A stretch of DNA of 64,000 nucleotides, from positions 23,162,001-23,226,000 of the forward strand of contig JAIVEN010000010.1 in assembly GCA_026686845.1 (NCBI GenBank). The letters are read 5' to 3'. Of the stretch, positions 48,801-61,870 are shown in pieces (positions within the stretch are counted from its first letter, which is position 1; the number at the start of each line of letters is the position of its first letter). Made by a program: the position numbers and the translations under genes. This DNA is from Adenanthera pavonina. Lineage: Eukaryota; Streptophyta; Magnoliopsida; Fabales; Fabaceae. The notes beneath the pieces were generated by a model. It had not been told where the DNA came from. It made no database searches and was given only the letters and a program-made list of their open reading frames with translations.

Positions 48801-49372
48801 TTGGAGGCAAATGGAGCTATATGATAGGAGATATGGAGGTTTTCCCAAAACTGTTCCAGCAAAAGTGGAATTCTGACCCTTTATGATTTAAGTTAACACC
48901 ATGCCCTGTGAAAGTTGAATAAATGTACAAGGAAAATATTTCTAGAAAGTAGACTCATAGGGCTTTCCAATTACATAAATAATGTATGATTTGGATCGGG
49001 ATATAATGAAATATGAATTTTTCAATATAAGGCCAAAATCCTGGGGAAGAGAAAATGACCAAATATATAGTAAATATTTGAGGAATAAACTGTACAAATT
49101 GGTCAAGAGAATACTCTGTTTTATATTTTTCCCATGTATATAAGGTTTTTATCTATTGTTAGAGACTTGAATCACTATGAAATAATTTTTTTAGAATTAG
49201 TTATGAATTTTCAAAATTCAGTCAGCAAAGTGGAAACTACCATATGAACAGTAATTAAAAATTTTGGAAATTCTGATTTTCATTCTTATGTGATTCAAGC
49301 TTAGGATCAAGTATAATCAAACATAAAAGAAGTCTAATTCATGGAAAATGATTCTAAAAGTAAGGAGTTACA
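45853..49372 (+). repeat. LTR2 of the LARD-like element, full length
   Basis: 3,520 bp, TGTAATATCCC...GAGTTACA. Also represented by the solo LTRs at 28615-32729 and 38408-40941. Confidence 0.9.
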
Positions 49373-50903
49373 GATTGGGGACCAATGGCTTTAATTTTCA
49401 CATCTTTGTAGGTGTTTTGTTTGGGCTGTTGTTTGTTTTGAGTGTACAAATGCATTTCTTTCTATGGAATATTAATGCTACAATCGGCCGTACCTAATCT
49501 TATAGGTTTCCTTAATCACCATCAGTAATCACTATACTTTTGTATGACCAATTGCAGGTTACTTTGGCCAACCCCGCTTGCCATATCTGATATCAAATTT
49601 GGTTTGGCATAGATTATCAATAAAAAGGTACTTTCTCGATTGCTTTAGGTAACGCTCCAGAAATCATAATCGTGCACTTAACCATCTTCATCACATGCAG
49701 TGTGGGAGATATTGACTGTAATGTGTTCGACGACTTGTCCAATTCAAAAATGAAGACTTTGGCATATGGTCATTCCTCCCACTAAGCAAGTAGGACTATG
49801 TTCTAGCCGTAAAGATGATGCCAGGTATTTTCTGCACATTTTGCTTTCCAATTATGTTGTATGCATGACTTTTTTAAAGGGCATGTGCTGTAGTGATACG
49901 CAACTCTGTGTGTGAAAACCCACATTGAACACAAGGAATTATTATATTGTAACACCTCATATGCCAAATTACCACAAATGGAAATCCTAGTACTTTGAGT
50001 CATTCTACACCACAAAACCCTTTAAGATGTCTTAATGTCAAGTTCCAAAAGCAGTGCTACCTCCCTAGCTAGCTTCTGCTTCCTTTATTATTGATTCTGA
50101 TAAAAGATTCTTGGTTCCCTAGTTGAACCATATCACTGATTTTCATGTTCAAACAATCATCTTTATTGAGCTCTCAATGGAAGTTTCTTCGAAATGGTCA
50201 AGCAAATAGATGAACTGACCTACAAGTAATATATAGTAGAAAGTAAAAACCAGTAAGTTATGGTATACCCCTTTATCTTTTTATCATATTGGTCTGAATT
50301 TCAAATCTATCTGCTTCGTTGATGCAGTTGTGAAGCTAAGTACAGCACAACTTTGTTGATATAGAAATTTAATGATTCTAATATAATATACCAGCCCACC
50401 ATTTTTTATATTATAGTTTCCTATGCTTAAACTACACCTTAAAAGCCTAAACAAAATTCTTACTAGCCATCAAGATTAATGTTTTTTTATGTTTAGGATT
50501 AAACAGTTTCAAGTGAATCAAACATCAAATCTTGCTTTCAATCTTCGGTTCAAATCTGTCATATTATAAATATTGGAGATTTGAATGAATAGTTGTTGAA
50601 CTTCATTGATAATGATGGTTTCAATATATAGCCATCAATGTTGACACTTGTAGCACCATTCTTTTGTTGATTTACTCTACTGGGCAACATAGAAATGATG
50701 TGTTTTTCAAAGGATGTTCCCCTAATCTTTTATCTGTAATTGCAAAAACAGAAAAGATGTTTCTTATTTATAATTGCCGCAAGTAAAGGTCATATCAATA
50801 ACTCAGATTCTTTCAATCTCAAAGAGTTTATCACATAATTGGTATACTGGAGCTGTTAAATAAGAAGAGTGTTAGTGACTCCGGGATGTTTTTTTTTGTG
50901 TAG
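49373..50903 (+). other. CACTA2 interior, probable introns
   Basis: Continues the CACTA2 leader after the gypsy insertion (CGGTGCAG|ATTGGGG across the site looks like a splice acceptor). Apart from possible splice signals I see no protein-coding exon. Confidence 0.4.
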
Positions 50904-51137
50904 ATTTTGGAGGTCATTATTTCTACAGATGCAGAATTGAAAGGCAGGTTTCAGAAGGAAAGATAAGAAGTTGCTCAGAAGCTCTCTGATGTCCATCTTA
51001 TTTGAAAAATTATAGACCAACCAGTTCAGTACCCTCTTACCATAATTTGTTACAAGAAGGGTTAGCTACTTCAACAAGACAAAGTTTCCATCTACCAGTC
51101 TTCTCTTACTTTTGATATTAAAGTTTCAGCTCCATAG
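50904..51137 (+). pseudogene. host-like terminal exon inside CACTA2
   Basis: After a T-rich tract and TGTAG acceptor there are 78 codons ending in TAG, with in-frame stops at codons 21 (TAA), 34 (TGA) and 51 (TAG). Between them the sequence is convincing protein: ILEVIISTDAELKGRFQKER, EVAQKLSDVHLI, KIIDQPVQYPLTIICYKKG, LLQQDKVSIYQSSLTFDIKV. It is not transposase-like. A 3'-end-like region with an A run (about 51229-51240) follows. I do not recognise the gene. Capture by the transposon or an insertion of a retroposed gene end are both possible. Confidence 0.5.
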
Positions 51138-52205
51138 TTTGTATCCCTTTCTTTTGTATTGTATAGCTCTAGGACGTTGGGTTGATGTTTCTTTTACTTT
51201 TATATATCAATATAACATCCTTCTTACCCAAAAAAAAATATAGAATAACATTATGACAATTAATTAATAGCTTATGTTTGGAGGTGATTTGCCACCAGTA
51301 AAACCATTTTTTTAAATTATTTGTATATCTCATTTGATTTTGGTAACAAAGATTGAACGCCTTAGTTTATTATAATATATGGTCACTCCAAACCATTTCG
51401 CTTGCTTAATTGGTTATGCTTCCCCATAGGCACTCTAAACCATAATATGCTAATTTTATGGTTACAAATTGGGAATAAGGGACGTCATGTTATTAATTGG
51501 CATTCTAAACCATAATATGCTAACATCAAATTTATAATAGGACTGGGGACCCAAACAAATAATTTTGAAGATGGATGTATTGTCTTTTAAGGGTTTGTAA
51601 CAGTGAACTTGATGCTCTTTGATTATGATTTTGCAGGATCAAAGGAAAGCTGTAAGCAATGGTTAGCTTAAAAGATTAAACGACACTATGCAGATGCTGT
51701 TTTAAAGGTATTCCCTAGTACTAATGAAGCACTAGTGTATCTTTTTTCGTGTGCGCCAGAGACTCTCAACGTACTTTACTATCGGTACATGCAAAAGAAG
51801 AAAAATTCAAACATGTACTGCTCAAAAAATCGGACCAGATATTAAATCTATCAAAGCAGCAGTTTAAAATTAAATGGTTCAATTGAAATTAAATTAATGG
51901 TAATAAAATTGATAATATTTTAATTTTATATATTATACAAAAAATTAAAAATAATATTAATAAGTTTCATAATCTAATATTAAAATCTAAATAAGTTAAT
52001 ATTAATCTATAATTATATTTTAAATTTAAAATAGTCAATTAATATTATTTTTTCATATTATTTGTTAAATAAATTTATTATTATTAATAATTATATATTA
52101 TAATAATACTTATACAATATTATAATATAGAAAGAAAAAAGCTTATACAACTTGGAAGTAGTTTAAATACATATATAGGCCCCAAACCCCCCCCCCTTTT
52201 CAAAC

Positions 52206-52238
<33 letters not shown>

Positions 52239-53074
52239 CTTGTAAGTCTATGGACTCTGCTACTTTCATATGCAGATGGTGACACACCCCTTACACTTCC
52301 CCTTGTATGACATACATATCTTTTATACTAGTCAACTTAGCTTATATATATGATAAGCATGCCTTGAAGTTTGCACATAGCTCTGGTGCTCTTGGTGACT
52401 AACAAGGCATATAGATGCTTCATTTTGAAGATTCACAAAACTATAGTCCTTGTAAGTTTTAATTCATTTCAAGACATGCCTTTTAAGTTTAATTTTCTAT
52501 CCATATTATTTGGCTTGAAAGGTTGTCAACTTATAAAATTTGCACTATGCTCCTCTAAATGATAACTCTTTTGTAGGGATTTATCATACAACAAACTAAT
52601 TATAGCAGTGCCTAAATTTTTTATCACAATTACCAAGTTTGAAATTCCTGTAAGTTTAATTTCTCAATACATATCTAGTTGCTATTAATAATTCCTATGT
52701 TAGTAAAACTATTGGAGGGCTATGATTGATTTATGATAATTAGTCTTTTATTGTAAAATTATTAGAGGTCGAACTTTTAGTAGAGACTTTGCAAACTTTA
52801 TATGCAACCTATAGGATAAGAGTATTGTTTTAATTGTTTCAATGAGCATTTTATATGTCTTATGTTTGAATTTTTGAACTTGTTTTGTGAAATACTATAT
52901 TCTCACTTTTTTTGTTGGTTCTAAATATAGATGTTCATGAATTTAAGATGTGTTTTATAAACTAGCAGACTTATACACAATTTTAGACATACTTGTTAGT
53001 TCAGAATCAATTTAATCTATGTTGTGCAAGGTGTAGAGTTGTTTATAATATACTCCAATCTCCTCTAGGTGGTC
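51138..53074 (+). other. CACTA2 interior upstream of TNP2
   Basis: No gene. Contains an AT-rich block (about 51880-52140), a run of ten C residues (about 52187-52196) and an AC microsatellite (about 52208-52239). TCCTCTAG at 53061-53068 is the probable acceptor of the TNP2 exon. Confidence 0.5.
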
Positions 53075-56000
53075 ATGGATCGTAGTTGGATGAACGCTAG
53101 ACGAATGAGTGCTGAATATGAGAATGGGTTAGAAATGTTTCTGGAATTTGCTAGAAGAAATGTTCCTGACAATAATGGAAGGTTTTATTGCCCTTGTATC
53201 AAATGTTTGAACGAGAGGCGACTAAGTGTTGCGAAAATTAGAGATCATGTAATTTGTTATGGGTTCAACAAGAGATATACACGATGGACGTGGCATGGTG
53301 AATTTGAAATGTCTAGTGACTGCCAAAAGGGGGAAGTTGATCTAGATATAGATGATCAACTAGAGGACATGATTCGTGATGTTGGAGTAGAAGCCTTTGC
53401 GCGAGCACATATATATGATAGCTTGTGTAGTGACGCAGAGAAGCCTTTGTACCCGGGATGTACTAAATTTACATGGTTATCAGCTGTATTAAGATTAGTT
53501 AACTTGAAAACGAAACATGGGTGGAGTGATAAGAGTTTCATGAATTTGCTTGAATTGTTGAAAATCATGCTTCCAGAAGGTAATGAACTACTGGATCGTA
53601 ACTATGAGGCAAAGAAAATATTATGCCCAATGGGTATGGAGTATAAAAAGATACATGCTTGCCCGAATGACTGCATATTGTATAGAAATGAGTATGAAGG
53701 GTTACATGTGTGTCCAAAATGTGGGGCATCACGCTACAAAGTGAAGGAGGATGGTGATTCTGATTGTGATATGAACATTAAGGGGCCTCCTATGAAGGTG
53801 TTATGGTATCTTCCAATAATACCAAGGTTCAAGCGCTTGTTTGCTAATGCAAAGGATGCAAAGAACTTAAGATGGCATGCAGATGAAAGGGTTTCTGACG
53901 GAAAGCTTCGACATCCGGCTGATTCCCCTCAATGGAAGGTTATCAACCAATTGTTTCCTAACTTTGGTGGTGAGTCAAGAAACCTTAGGCTTGGACTGTG
54001 TACGGATGGAATGAACCCTTATGCTAACATGAGCAGTAAACATAGTTCATGGCCTGTTCTTTTGGTGATTTACAATCTACCTCCTTGGTTATGTATGAAA
54101 CGCAAGTACATCATGTTGTAGATGATGATTTCGGGCCCAAAACAGCCAGGAAATGACATAGATATTTACTTGGGACCTTTGATTGCAGACTTAAAAATGT
54201 TGTGGGAGGAAGGTGTGGATGTGTTTGATGCATTTTACAAGGAGACTTTTAAGATGCGTGCCATGATCTTTTGCACGATAAATGATTTTCCCGCATATGG
54301 AAACTTGTTTGGGTATAGTGTTAAGGGGTATAAGGCATGCCCTATATGTCAAGAAGGCACACACTATCATCAACTTAAGTATGGAAAGAAGACAGTTTAC
54401 CTTGCTCATCAGAGATTTCTTCGACGGAACCACCCATATCGTAGATTGAAAAAAGCTTTCAATGGCTTACAAGAGTATGAAGATACTCCCAAGGCATTAA
54501 ATGCAGAGCAAGTTTATCAATGGGTGAAAGACATTAATGTTATCTTTGGAAAGACTCAGAAGCTTGCAACTGAAAAAAATTTATGGAAAAAGAGGTATAT
54601 CTTCTATGATCTTCCATATTGGCGAAGTCTTGAGGTCAAGCATAGTATTGATGTGATGCATGTGGAGAAAAATGTGTGTGATAGTCTTATCGGAACGCTT
54701 CTCAATATACAAGGCAAGACTAAGGATTGTGCGAATGCGAGAAATGATATGGTTGTAATGGGAATACGACAAGAGTTAGCTCCGCAACTAGTAGGTAAGA
54801 GGACTTATTTGCCCCCAGCTTGTCATGCATTGTCCAAAAATGAGAGAAGTTTTTGTGAGTGTTTACATGGTGTCAAAGTGCCCCAAGGGTATTCTTCAAA
54901 TGTTAAAAGGCCTGTGTCAATGAAAGATTTGAAATTAATCGGCTTAAAGTCTCATGATTGTCATGTCTTGATACAACAACTATTACCAGTGGCTATTCGC
55001 GACATATTGCCAAAAAAATTGAGACATATTATAACAAGGCTATGCTTTTTCTTCAATGCCATATGTAGCAAAGTAATTGACCCTCAAGAATTAGATGAAT
55101 TGGAAAATGATACTGCTATTATCTTGTGTCAGCTTGAGATGTACTTTCCACCTTTCTTTTTTGACATCATGGTACATTTAATGGTCTATTTAGTGAGGGA
55201 GATAAGGTTGTGTGGGCCTGTTTATTTACGATGGATGTACCTATTTAAGCGATACATGAAAATCTTAAAGGGGTATGTGAAGAATCCACATCAGCCTGAA
55301 GCATCAATTGTTGAAAGATATGTTGCTGAAGAAGCAGTTGAATTTTGTACTGAATACTTAACAGAAGCTGAAGCTGTTGGACTTCCAAAGTCTCGCCATG
55401 AGGGAAGAGGTGCTGGTAAGGGTACACGGGGGTTAAGAGTGAAAAGCATAGGTCGTGAAGAAGTACTACAAGCACATCTATACATTTTGAATAACACTGA
55501 TGAAGTTCAGCCTTACTTGGCTACCCATAAAAGCATTATAAGAGAAAAAAACCCTCGGAAGAATGATAAATGGTTAGTGAATGAGCACAACAAGACTTTC
55601 AGATCATGGTTCAATGAACAGGTTATAAATGATGATAATGTTTCTGATACAATAAGATGGTTAGCCGATAGGCCACACTTTGATGTTGTATGTTGGAGTG
55701 GTTATGACATCAATGGGTATTCCTTCTACACAAAGGCCCAAGATGACAAGAGTACTATGCAAAATAGTGGGGTTATGGTAGTAGCAGAGTCAATGCATTT
55801 TTCAAGTTTGAAAGATAAAAACTCGATATTGTCAGCCATATCTTATTTTGGAGTTATTGAAGAGATTTGGGAGATAGATTATACAAAATTTAAAGTGCCT
55901 GTTTTCAAATGTAAGTGGATTGATAGTAATAATGGTGTCCAAACAGATGAGTTAGGATTTACATTGGTGGATCTTAATAGGGTAGGTTATAAGGAGGAGC

Positions 56001-56251
56001 CTTTTATCATGGCATACCAAGCGAAACAAGTATTTTATGTCATTGATCCGGCAGATAAAAGGTGGTAAGTGGTTCTACAAGGGAAAAGGGTGATTGCTGG
56101 TCATGAGAATGATGAATCAAATTTCAATATTTGTGAGACTCCTTCTTTCTCATCGAGGCTACATGAACTAAATGAAGAAGATGAAGTAGATGAAATACAT
56201 GCCACAAGAGGAGATCATAATGAAGGGATATAGGAGAATAACCTTAAATAA
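53075..56251 (+). pseudogene. TNP2 transposase of CACTA2
   Basis: The frame from ATG 53075 (MDRSWMNARRMS) to TAA 56249-56251 spans about 1,058 codons, normal for plant TNP2. In-frame stops fall at 54119 (TAG, just after KRKYIML), 56066 (TAA, after DPADKRW) and 56231 (TAG, after NEGI). Everything else is in frame. Domains: transposase-associated N-terminus with FYCPCIKCLN (residues about 30-40); the TNP2 core with GLCTDGMNPYANMS (about 310-323), SGPKQPGNDIDIYL (about 352-365) and HSIDVMHVEKNVCDSLIG (about 525-545); then DUF4218-like (GLKSHDCHVLIQQLLP, about 630-770) and DUF4216-like (GVMVVAESMHFSSLKDKNS, about 900-1010) regions. It would excise and reinsert CACTA ends; here it is inactive unless stops are read through. 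Confidence 0.93.
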
Positions 56252-57732
56252 AGTTTGAGTTAAGTTATTACTTATCTTATTTCATAGTTTATATAACAGT
56301 TTATAAAAATTGAGTTTGAATTTTGTTTGTTACTTATCTTATTTCATACTTTAATTATCTTTAATATGCTTACCTTATTATCTTATTGTCTAAACAGGCA
56401 CATGGAGAATCGTTCTAGTGACCAGTCTACTCATAATGATACTCAAAGTGGCCAAGCTCGTCAATCTACATGTAAAAGGGGCAGACGTGGCACACGTTTA
56501 AAGGAATTAACCCTCGGTCATGGTGGTGAACAAAGGATACATATTGAATTTGATGAGAGTTGGAATCCAATTGGGCCTAATAGGAAGAGGTTTAAAAGTT
56601 TTGTTGCCCTTTTAGGACGTAGTAAGGTGAGCATTTTAAAGAATGAGCGGGAAGATGTATCCAACAAGGTGAAGGATCAGATTTGGGAAACTATCACGTT
56701 ATATCACTATATTAGCTATTATATTTATCAATACTATTATATCACTAACTTCTTTCTATATGTGTGTGTTGTAGCTCACTTATGATGTTCCTCCCAATCA
56801 ATTGTTGAGGACAAAGTTAATTCAATATGCAGGGGAGCGATGGAAGGCCTTTAAGACCAGCCTTACTAGTAGATATGTGTTCGGTAAGCTGAAGGGAGTA
56901 AATCCTTGTGAGGATTACCAATTTCTTGAAGAAGAGACTTGGCATAAATTTGTTGAAATTCGTTTGGATAAAAAATTTCAGGTTAGTAAACCAAGAATGT
57001 GAAAATGAAATGGTTTTATTCATTATTGATTTTATTTACTTACTGTTAATAGGAGAAGAGACAAAAAGCTCAAGAGTTACAGGCGAAAAATGTTTACCCC
57101 CATAAATTGTCACGTGGGGGTTATGACTTGCTTGAAGAAAAAATTATGAAAACAAATTGAAGGAGCGTGAAGATGGTCAAGGTGACTCATCCACTATGAC
57201 TTCTCCTCCATCTCCACCCACTCGCGCTGAGAAATGGAAGCTTGCGCGGCAAACAAAGGAAGGAAAATATGTCACTGAGGAGGCTCGTGCGTTGCTGAGA
57301 AGATTGTAAGTAATTTAGGACTAATCAAATTTATTATTTGACTTTAGTTATGCTTGCCCTAAATATGTTTGTTATTTGTATGTTACAGGATTCTCTCCAA
57401 GAACAGTACTCCCAAGGAAGCTTCACTCCTGTTGGAAGGAATGATATCTTGGCCACTGCTCTGGGGAAAATGGAGCACCCTGGCCATGTCAGAGGAGTTG
57501 GAAGCGGAGTAGGTATCAAACAGTACTTTGGATCAACTAAAGTCATGGCTCAAGAATCATGACTTGAGATGAGATGGAAATAATGGTAGCAGCGCAGGTG
57601 GTAACACAAGTAGCAGCTATAAAGGATGAAGTGATGTCCTTATTTGGTGCAGCGGGGATACCATCACGGATAGACACATTTGTCCAAGGAACCAATTCTC
57701 CCATAGTTCAAAGCACAAAAGATAGTTGTATT

Positions 57733-60700
57733 TGTAACATCCTACCTCCTGACACCTCCGAACTTAACCAAAAACTTCAAAATCTGACCCTACACAACCC
57801 TGACATCTCAAACAACTCTTCCAAATTCATAAACACAGCGGAAACAACTTTAAAAATCCAAAAAAACTGGGCTGGGGCTGCGGCCGCTACAGTACCGCCG
57901 CGGCTCCGGCCTCCCCCGCTTCTCCATCACCTCTGTCTCCTCTGGCACCGCGGCCTGCCTTCCCTCGCCGCGGCGCCCCCTGCTGATATACAATATAAGC
58001 AATTTCAACACTCCGGGGCGAACTTCTGACGCGCATAACTTTATGCTCTGACCTTCGATTGACTCGAATCTAACTCCTACAAGTCAATATAGTCCCCATC
58101 TATCCAAGGACACCACTTTTACCTCAATCCAACTCCGTATGGAGATTCTGGACCCTTGACACCGTTTTGGCCACTTGTTGACCAAAACTCACCACTAGCC
58201 AACTCCAATTGCCACCAAAGGCAACTGGTCACTCAGAGACCATTCATACAGGTCCAAAACCCCCAAACCAACCTGTCCAAAGAGGTTTTACCTCAAAGGA
58301 ACCACTCCTCTGAGATTTGATCCCTTGGAACCCAACCTGACCAAATGGGCTACAGGCCCTTACGCAAAACCAACAAGGTCCAACAACACTCTGGACTTAC
58401 CAAAACTGTCACACATACTTCTCGACAACATTCAATCATACATACCACATACATAAACATCCATACATAGCCAGTCTCAATCATAACATTATCCATTACA
58501 AACCATGCTATCCTACTTGGCACAAGATACTAATATAACATGCACACACTACATAGACTATTCCCACGTACACAGCTACTCTCGCGTCTTCTCCGAACTA
58601 GTGCCAGAACCGTCACCTGAAAGGTTAGTTTATGGGAGAGGAGGGGTGAGACAATGTCTCAGTAACCGGGAACAACAACCACACACACACAAATATATAT
58701 ATATATATATCTCACACTAATCATGTATGCAATATGAAATGAATGACATGCATGTCGCCCTCACAGGGACTCCATCCTTATTCTCCCTAACACATATATC
58801 ATCCATCCTTATCCTCCCTAACATATATATTATCCATCATTATCCTCCCTAACATATATATTATCCATCCTTATCCTCCCTAACATATATATATATAATT
58901 ATCATACATCATACCACCATCACGTCATCACCACTACATCCACCATACATCACAGTCTCACAATGTCATGTGGTGATGCTCATGTATCATCATATCATCA
59001 TCATAATGTCATGTATGCAACATATTATATCATCATCATAGTCATAACCATCGTCTAACAGTATACATACCATGATATATATGTTAGCAGGGCTGACTTC
59101 CCAAGAGGGGGGGTGAATTGGGAAGTTTGAGATTTTTCTGCACAAAGTGAAGTAAGTGAAGATATCACAGTATAATGAAAACAATGCGTAAAATAGAGCA
59201 AGGTGAAAAGTAAAGATAAGGAGAAGAGAAGTCAGTGATTTATCCTGGTTCGGTCTATTCACTTGACCTACATCCAGTCCCTAAGACACCTCTTGAGATT
59301 TATCCACTATACAGCAAGAATTTCAGTGGGCTTTTTGCTAAAGCCGCAGTACATGAGTATGCTCTGTTTCTGAGCTCTCTCAAACTTTCCAAGCACTTTC
59401 ACTATGTGCTTCCCAATCCCCTTGTGAATACCCCTCACAAGTAAATCTATCTCCCAGATGAAGAATAGATTGATTACAATTAAATAACTCTCTTGTAAAG
59501 AGTGGATATGAAAGTTTAAGTACAAGTTTAGAAGTTAAGAGGGTAAAAGCTTTTGAGAAGAAGATTCAGCAGAAATTCGGTATATACAAGTTTGATTCGT
59601 TACCCACAACTTCAAATGATGTTGTATTTATAGATTTAGGTCACAAATATTCGTTAGAGACTAAATCTATCCGTTGGGGAAGTTATTCAACTGTTACTCT
59701 GAAAAACTATCCATTTACCAACCGCATTTAATGTTTCTAACATACTGAAATTCGAATTTTGGTTGGCCAACAGACGAATTTCGAAGGAACCGAAGATTAA
59801 AGCTTCCAACGTTACAGCACGAAGTTCGTCTGTTCATGAAGTGAAATTCGAATTTTGAAACTTACAAAACATTTTCACAATGTGACATACGAATTTTCAA
59901 GAAGAAAGTTTTTCGGTTAAGTGTGAACAGTGTTTTCAATTTTCTACAGTGCCTTCGAAATTCGAATTTTGGATCCCCAAAATTCATCTGTCCATTGAAC
60001 GTTTAAAGGGACACAATAGATTACTTTCTTCGAAATTCGAATTTTGAAAGGGCGAAATTCGTTTGTCAGAGAAACTCTTTTCAGACTAATTTCATCATTC
60101 GAATGTTGCAAGTTCTTATCATTCGTATGTCAATGTTTCATTTCAATAGACTCAAGAACTTAGTTTCTGAAATTCGAATTTCAATGTTCAAAGTTCGTCT
60201 GTCAGAGAGCAGTTTTGAAACTTAAATCACTCTTGATCTCAGGGGAACTTTAACATAGTTTCAGACGAATTTCTTCCATTTTCTCAAGTTTTGTTTTGTT
60301 TGAAATTCGAATTTTGAAGACTCAAAGTTCATCTGTTGCAAAGAAGCATCTTTCAGACTTATATGAAAATTCGAATGTTGGAAGTTCAAAATTCGTCTGT
60401 CAGAGAGCATTTATCAAACTCAATTTCATTTTGATTTCAGATGCACTTTATCATAGTTTCAGACGAATTTCTTTGGTTTTTACAAACTTCATTTTACTTG
60501 AAATTCGAATTTTGAAAGTGTGAAGTTTGTCTGTTACAAAAGGCCTCTTTTCAGACTAGATGAAAATTCGAATTTTGAACAACCAAAATTCATCTGACAG
60601 AGAGCCATCTCTTCAGACTTATTCAGTTTTAGCTCGAAATTCGAATTTCCAAAGGCAAAGTTCGAATTTCCAACTTGACAGTTTAGCTTAAACTTTCAAC

Positions 60701-61870
60701 CATCGTCTGTTTGTGGGTGTTTTTAAAATATTTGAAGATTTAACATAAAATCAAAGTTTGAAAACTTCTTTTCTTCAAATCAAAATCTTTTACCCAGTCA
60801 TAACAAAAACTAAGGATCCTACAAAAGATCTAACAGCAAGTACTCATAAAATCTTCACTTGAAACTGCTTTGCTCTCCTTTGATATCTTCAATCCAAGCT
60901 CTTGAATGTTGGTTTGGAATCATCAAAACTCTTGTTTCAACAATATATACAAATAGTACACACAAACGCATCGATACCGTGGTATGAAGGAGACATGCAT
61001 ATATACACAAATACACGTACTATCATATAACATAATCAATACAATATAAACAAACACCCGGTTACCTCAATTGTTGTTACCACACACACACACGAGTTCC
61101 ACAAGCTTCCTTGAACTGTCCAGTATGCGTGAACCCCTCTCGATTAGCCAACAACCTTTATCATGTCACAATTCTTCCATTAGCACAATATACCAACAAA
61201 TCAAACCTCACAATTCCACCACATTAACCTAACCCAATGTTCCAACACCCTTTTTATGCATCAATAAGCTCTTAGGGATTACTCAAACACCACACAACCT
61301 CAGACACCTTGAATTCCTAAGAGCCATTACCAAAGACAACCTAGGGTTAAGCTCTAAACACACATAATCCCTTCAAAACTCACATTCGAGTAACAAGAAC
61401 CTCAAAACACACTTCCTTAACCGTAAAACATCCATTTAAATCGGTGGATTTCACCCCAAACCGGAAATCCAACCATACAACCGGAAATCCCAAATTTCAA
61501 CCGAAGAAAATGGAGAGAGAGGAGTAGGGAACGCTTACCAACTCGAATCCCAGCTCTTGAGGTCCAAAAATCGCTCCTAGATGTTGGAAAAGTCAAGCCC
61601 TAGCACCGCTCCTCGTCTCTCTGCGTCGCTCCCTTCATTTCCTTTCTTTCTTTCACGTTCGACTAAACCAGATTGAAACAATTTTTTTTCGACTCTCACC
61701 GTGGCCCTACCAAATAATGCAGAACAATGACACTGGAAAGCTTCTCGCCGCCGCAGCCCTGCTCTTCGCCGCGGCGTGGAGCTCTTCCAGACTCCACTTG
61801 AGCCTTCCTCCATCCTGATTCCTCCGGTCCTGAACACAATGCCAAGAAAAATATCATGAGGGACATTACA
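57733..61870 (-). mobile_element. Tekay-like gypsy solo LTR in CACTA2
   Basis: On the minus strand it begins TGTAATGTCCCTC at 61870 and ends GGATGTTACA at 57733. It has perfect GTATT duplications (57728-57732 and 61871-61875) and lies inside an exon of the CACTA2 second gene. Without the nested LTR (59082-60942) it is about 2.27 kb and collinear with 3581-5813, including the 30-bp GGGAGGATAAGGATG array (rev. 58785-58890). There is no internal sequence: a solo LTR. The open frame at 57574-58029 runs across the boundary and is not a gene as such. Confidence 0.92.
59082..60942 (-). mobile_element. copia-type solo LTR nested in the Tekay-like LTR
   Basis: 1,861 bp, plus-strand ends TGTTAG...TTTCAACA, with perfect ATATA duplications (59077-59081 and 60943-60947). 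Same family as 30455-32175. At least nine perfect AAATTCGAATTT palindromes lie in 59745-60650. The phrase ATCCTGGTTCGGTC is at about 59242. Confidence 0.9.

Larger units (their letters stand above)
42974..49372 (+). mobile_element. non-autonomous gypsy element (LARD-like)
   Basis: A 6,399-bp insertion in CACTA2 with perfect GATTG duplications (42969-42973 and 49373-49377). LTR1 is 42974-44285 (1.31 kb, internally deleted); LTR2 is 45853-49372 (3.52 kb). The 1.57-kb interior keeps the primer site TGGTATCAGAGC (44290-44301) and, at its end, TTTCGAGGACGAAATTTTAA and AAGGGGGGAAGAAA (polypurine tract). There is no reading frame for gag or pol. Long LTRs with a noncoding interior fit a large retrotransposon derivative mobilised by another gypsy element. 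Confidence 0.9.

Noticed and set aside
51715..51750. CACTAGTG string as a possible CACTA2 terminus
   Set aside because: No A-rich terminal sequence or subterminal repeats follow it, and the transposase genes lie beyond it.
54191..55497. Minus-strand frames within TNP2
   Set aside because: Antisense shadows of a well-supported transposase frame.
57574..58029. 151-codon open frame
   Set aside because: Only the first 53 codons belong to the CACTA2 exon; the rest is solo-LTR sequence beyond the 57733 boundary.
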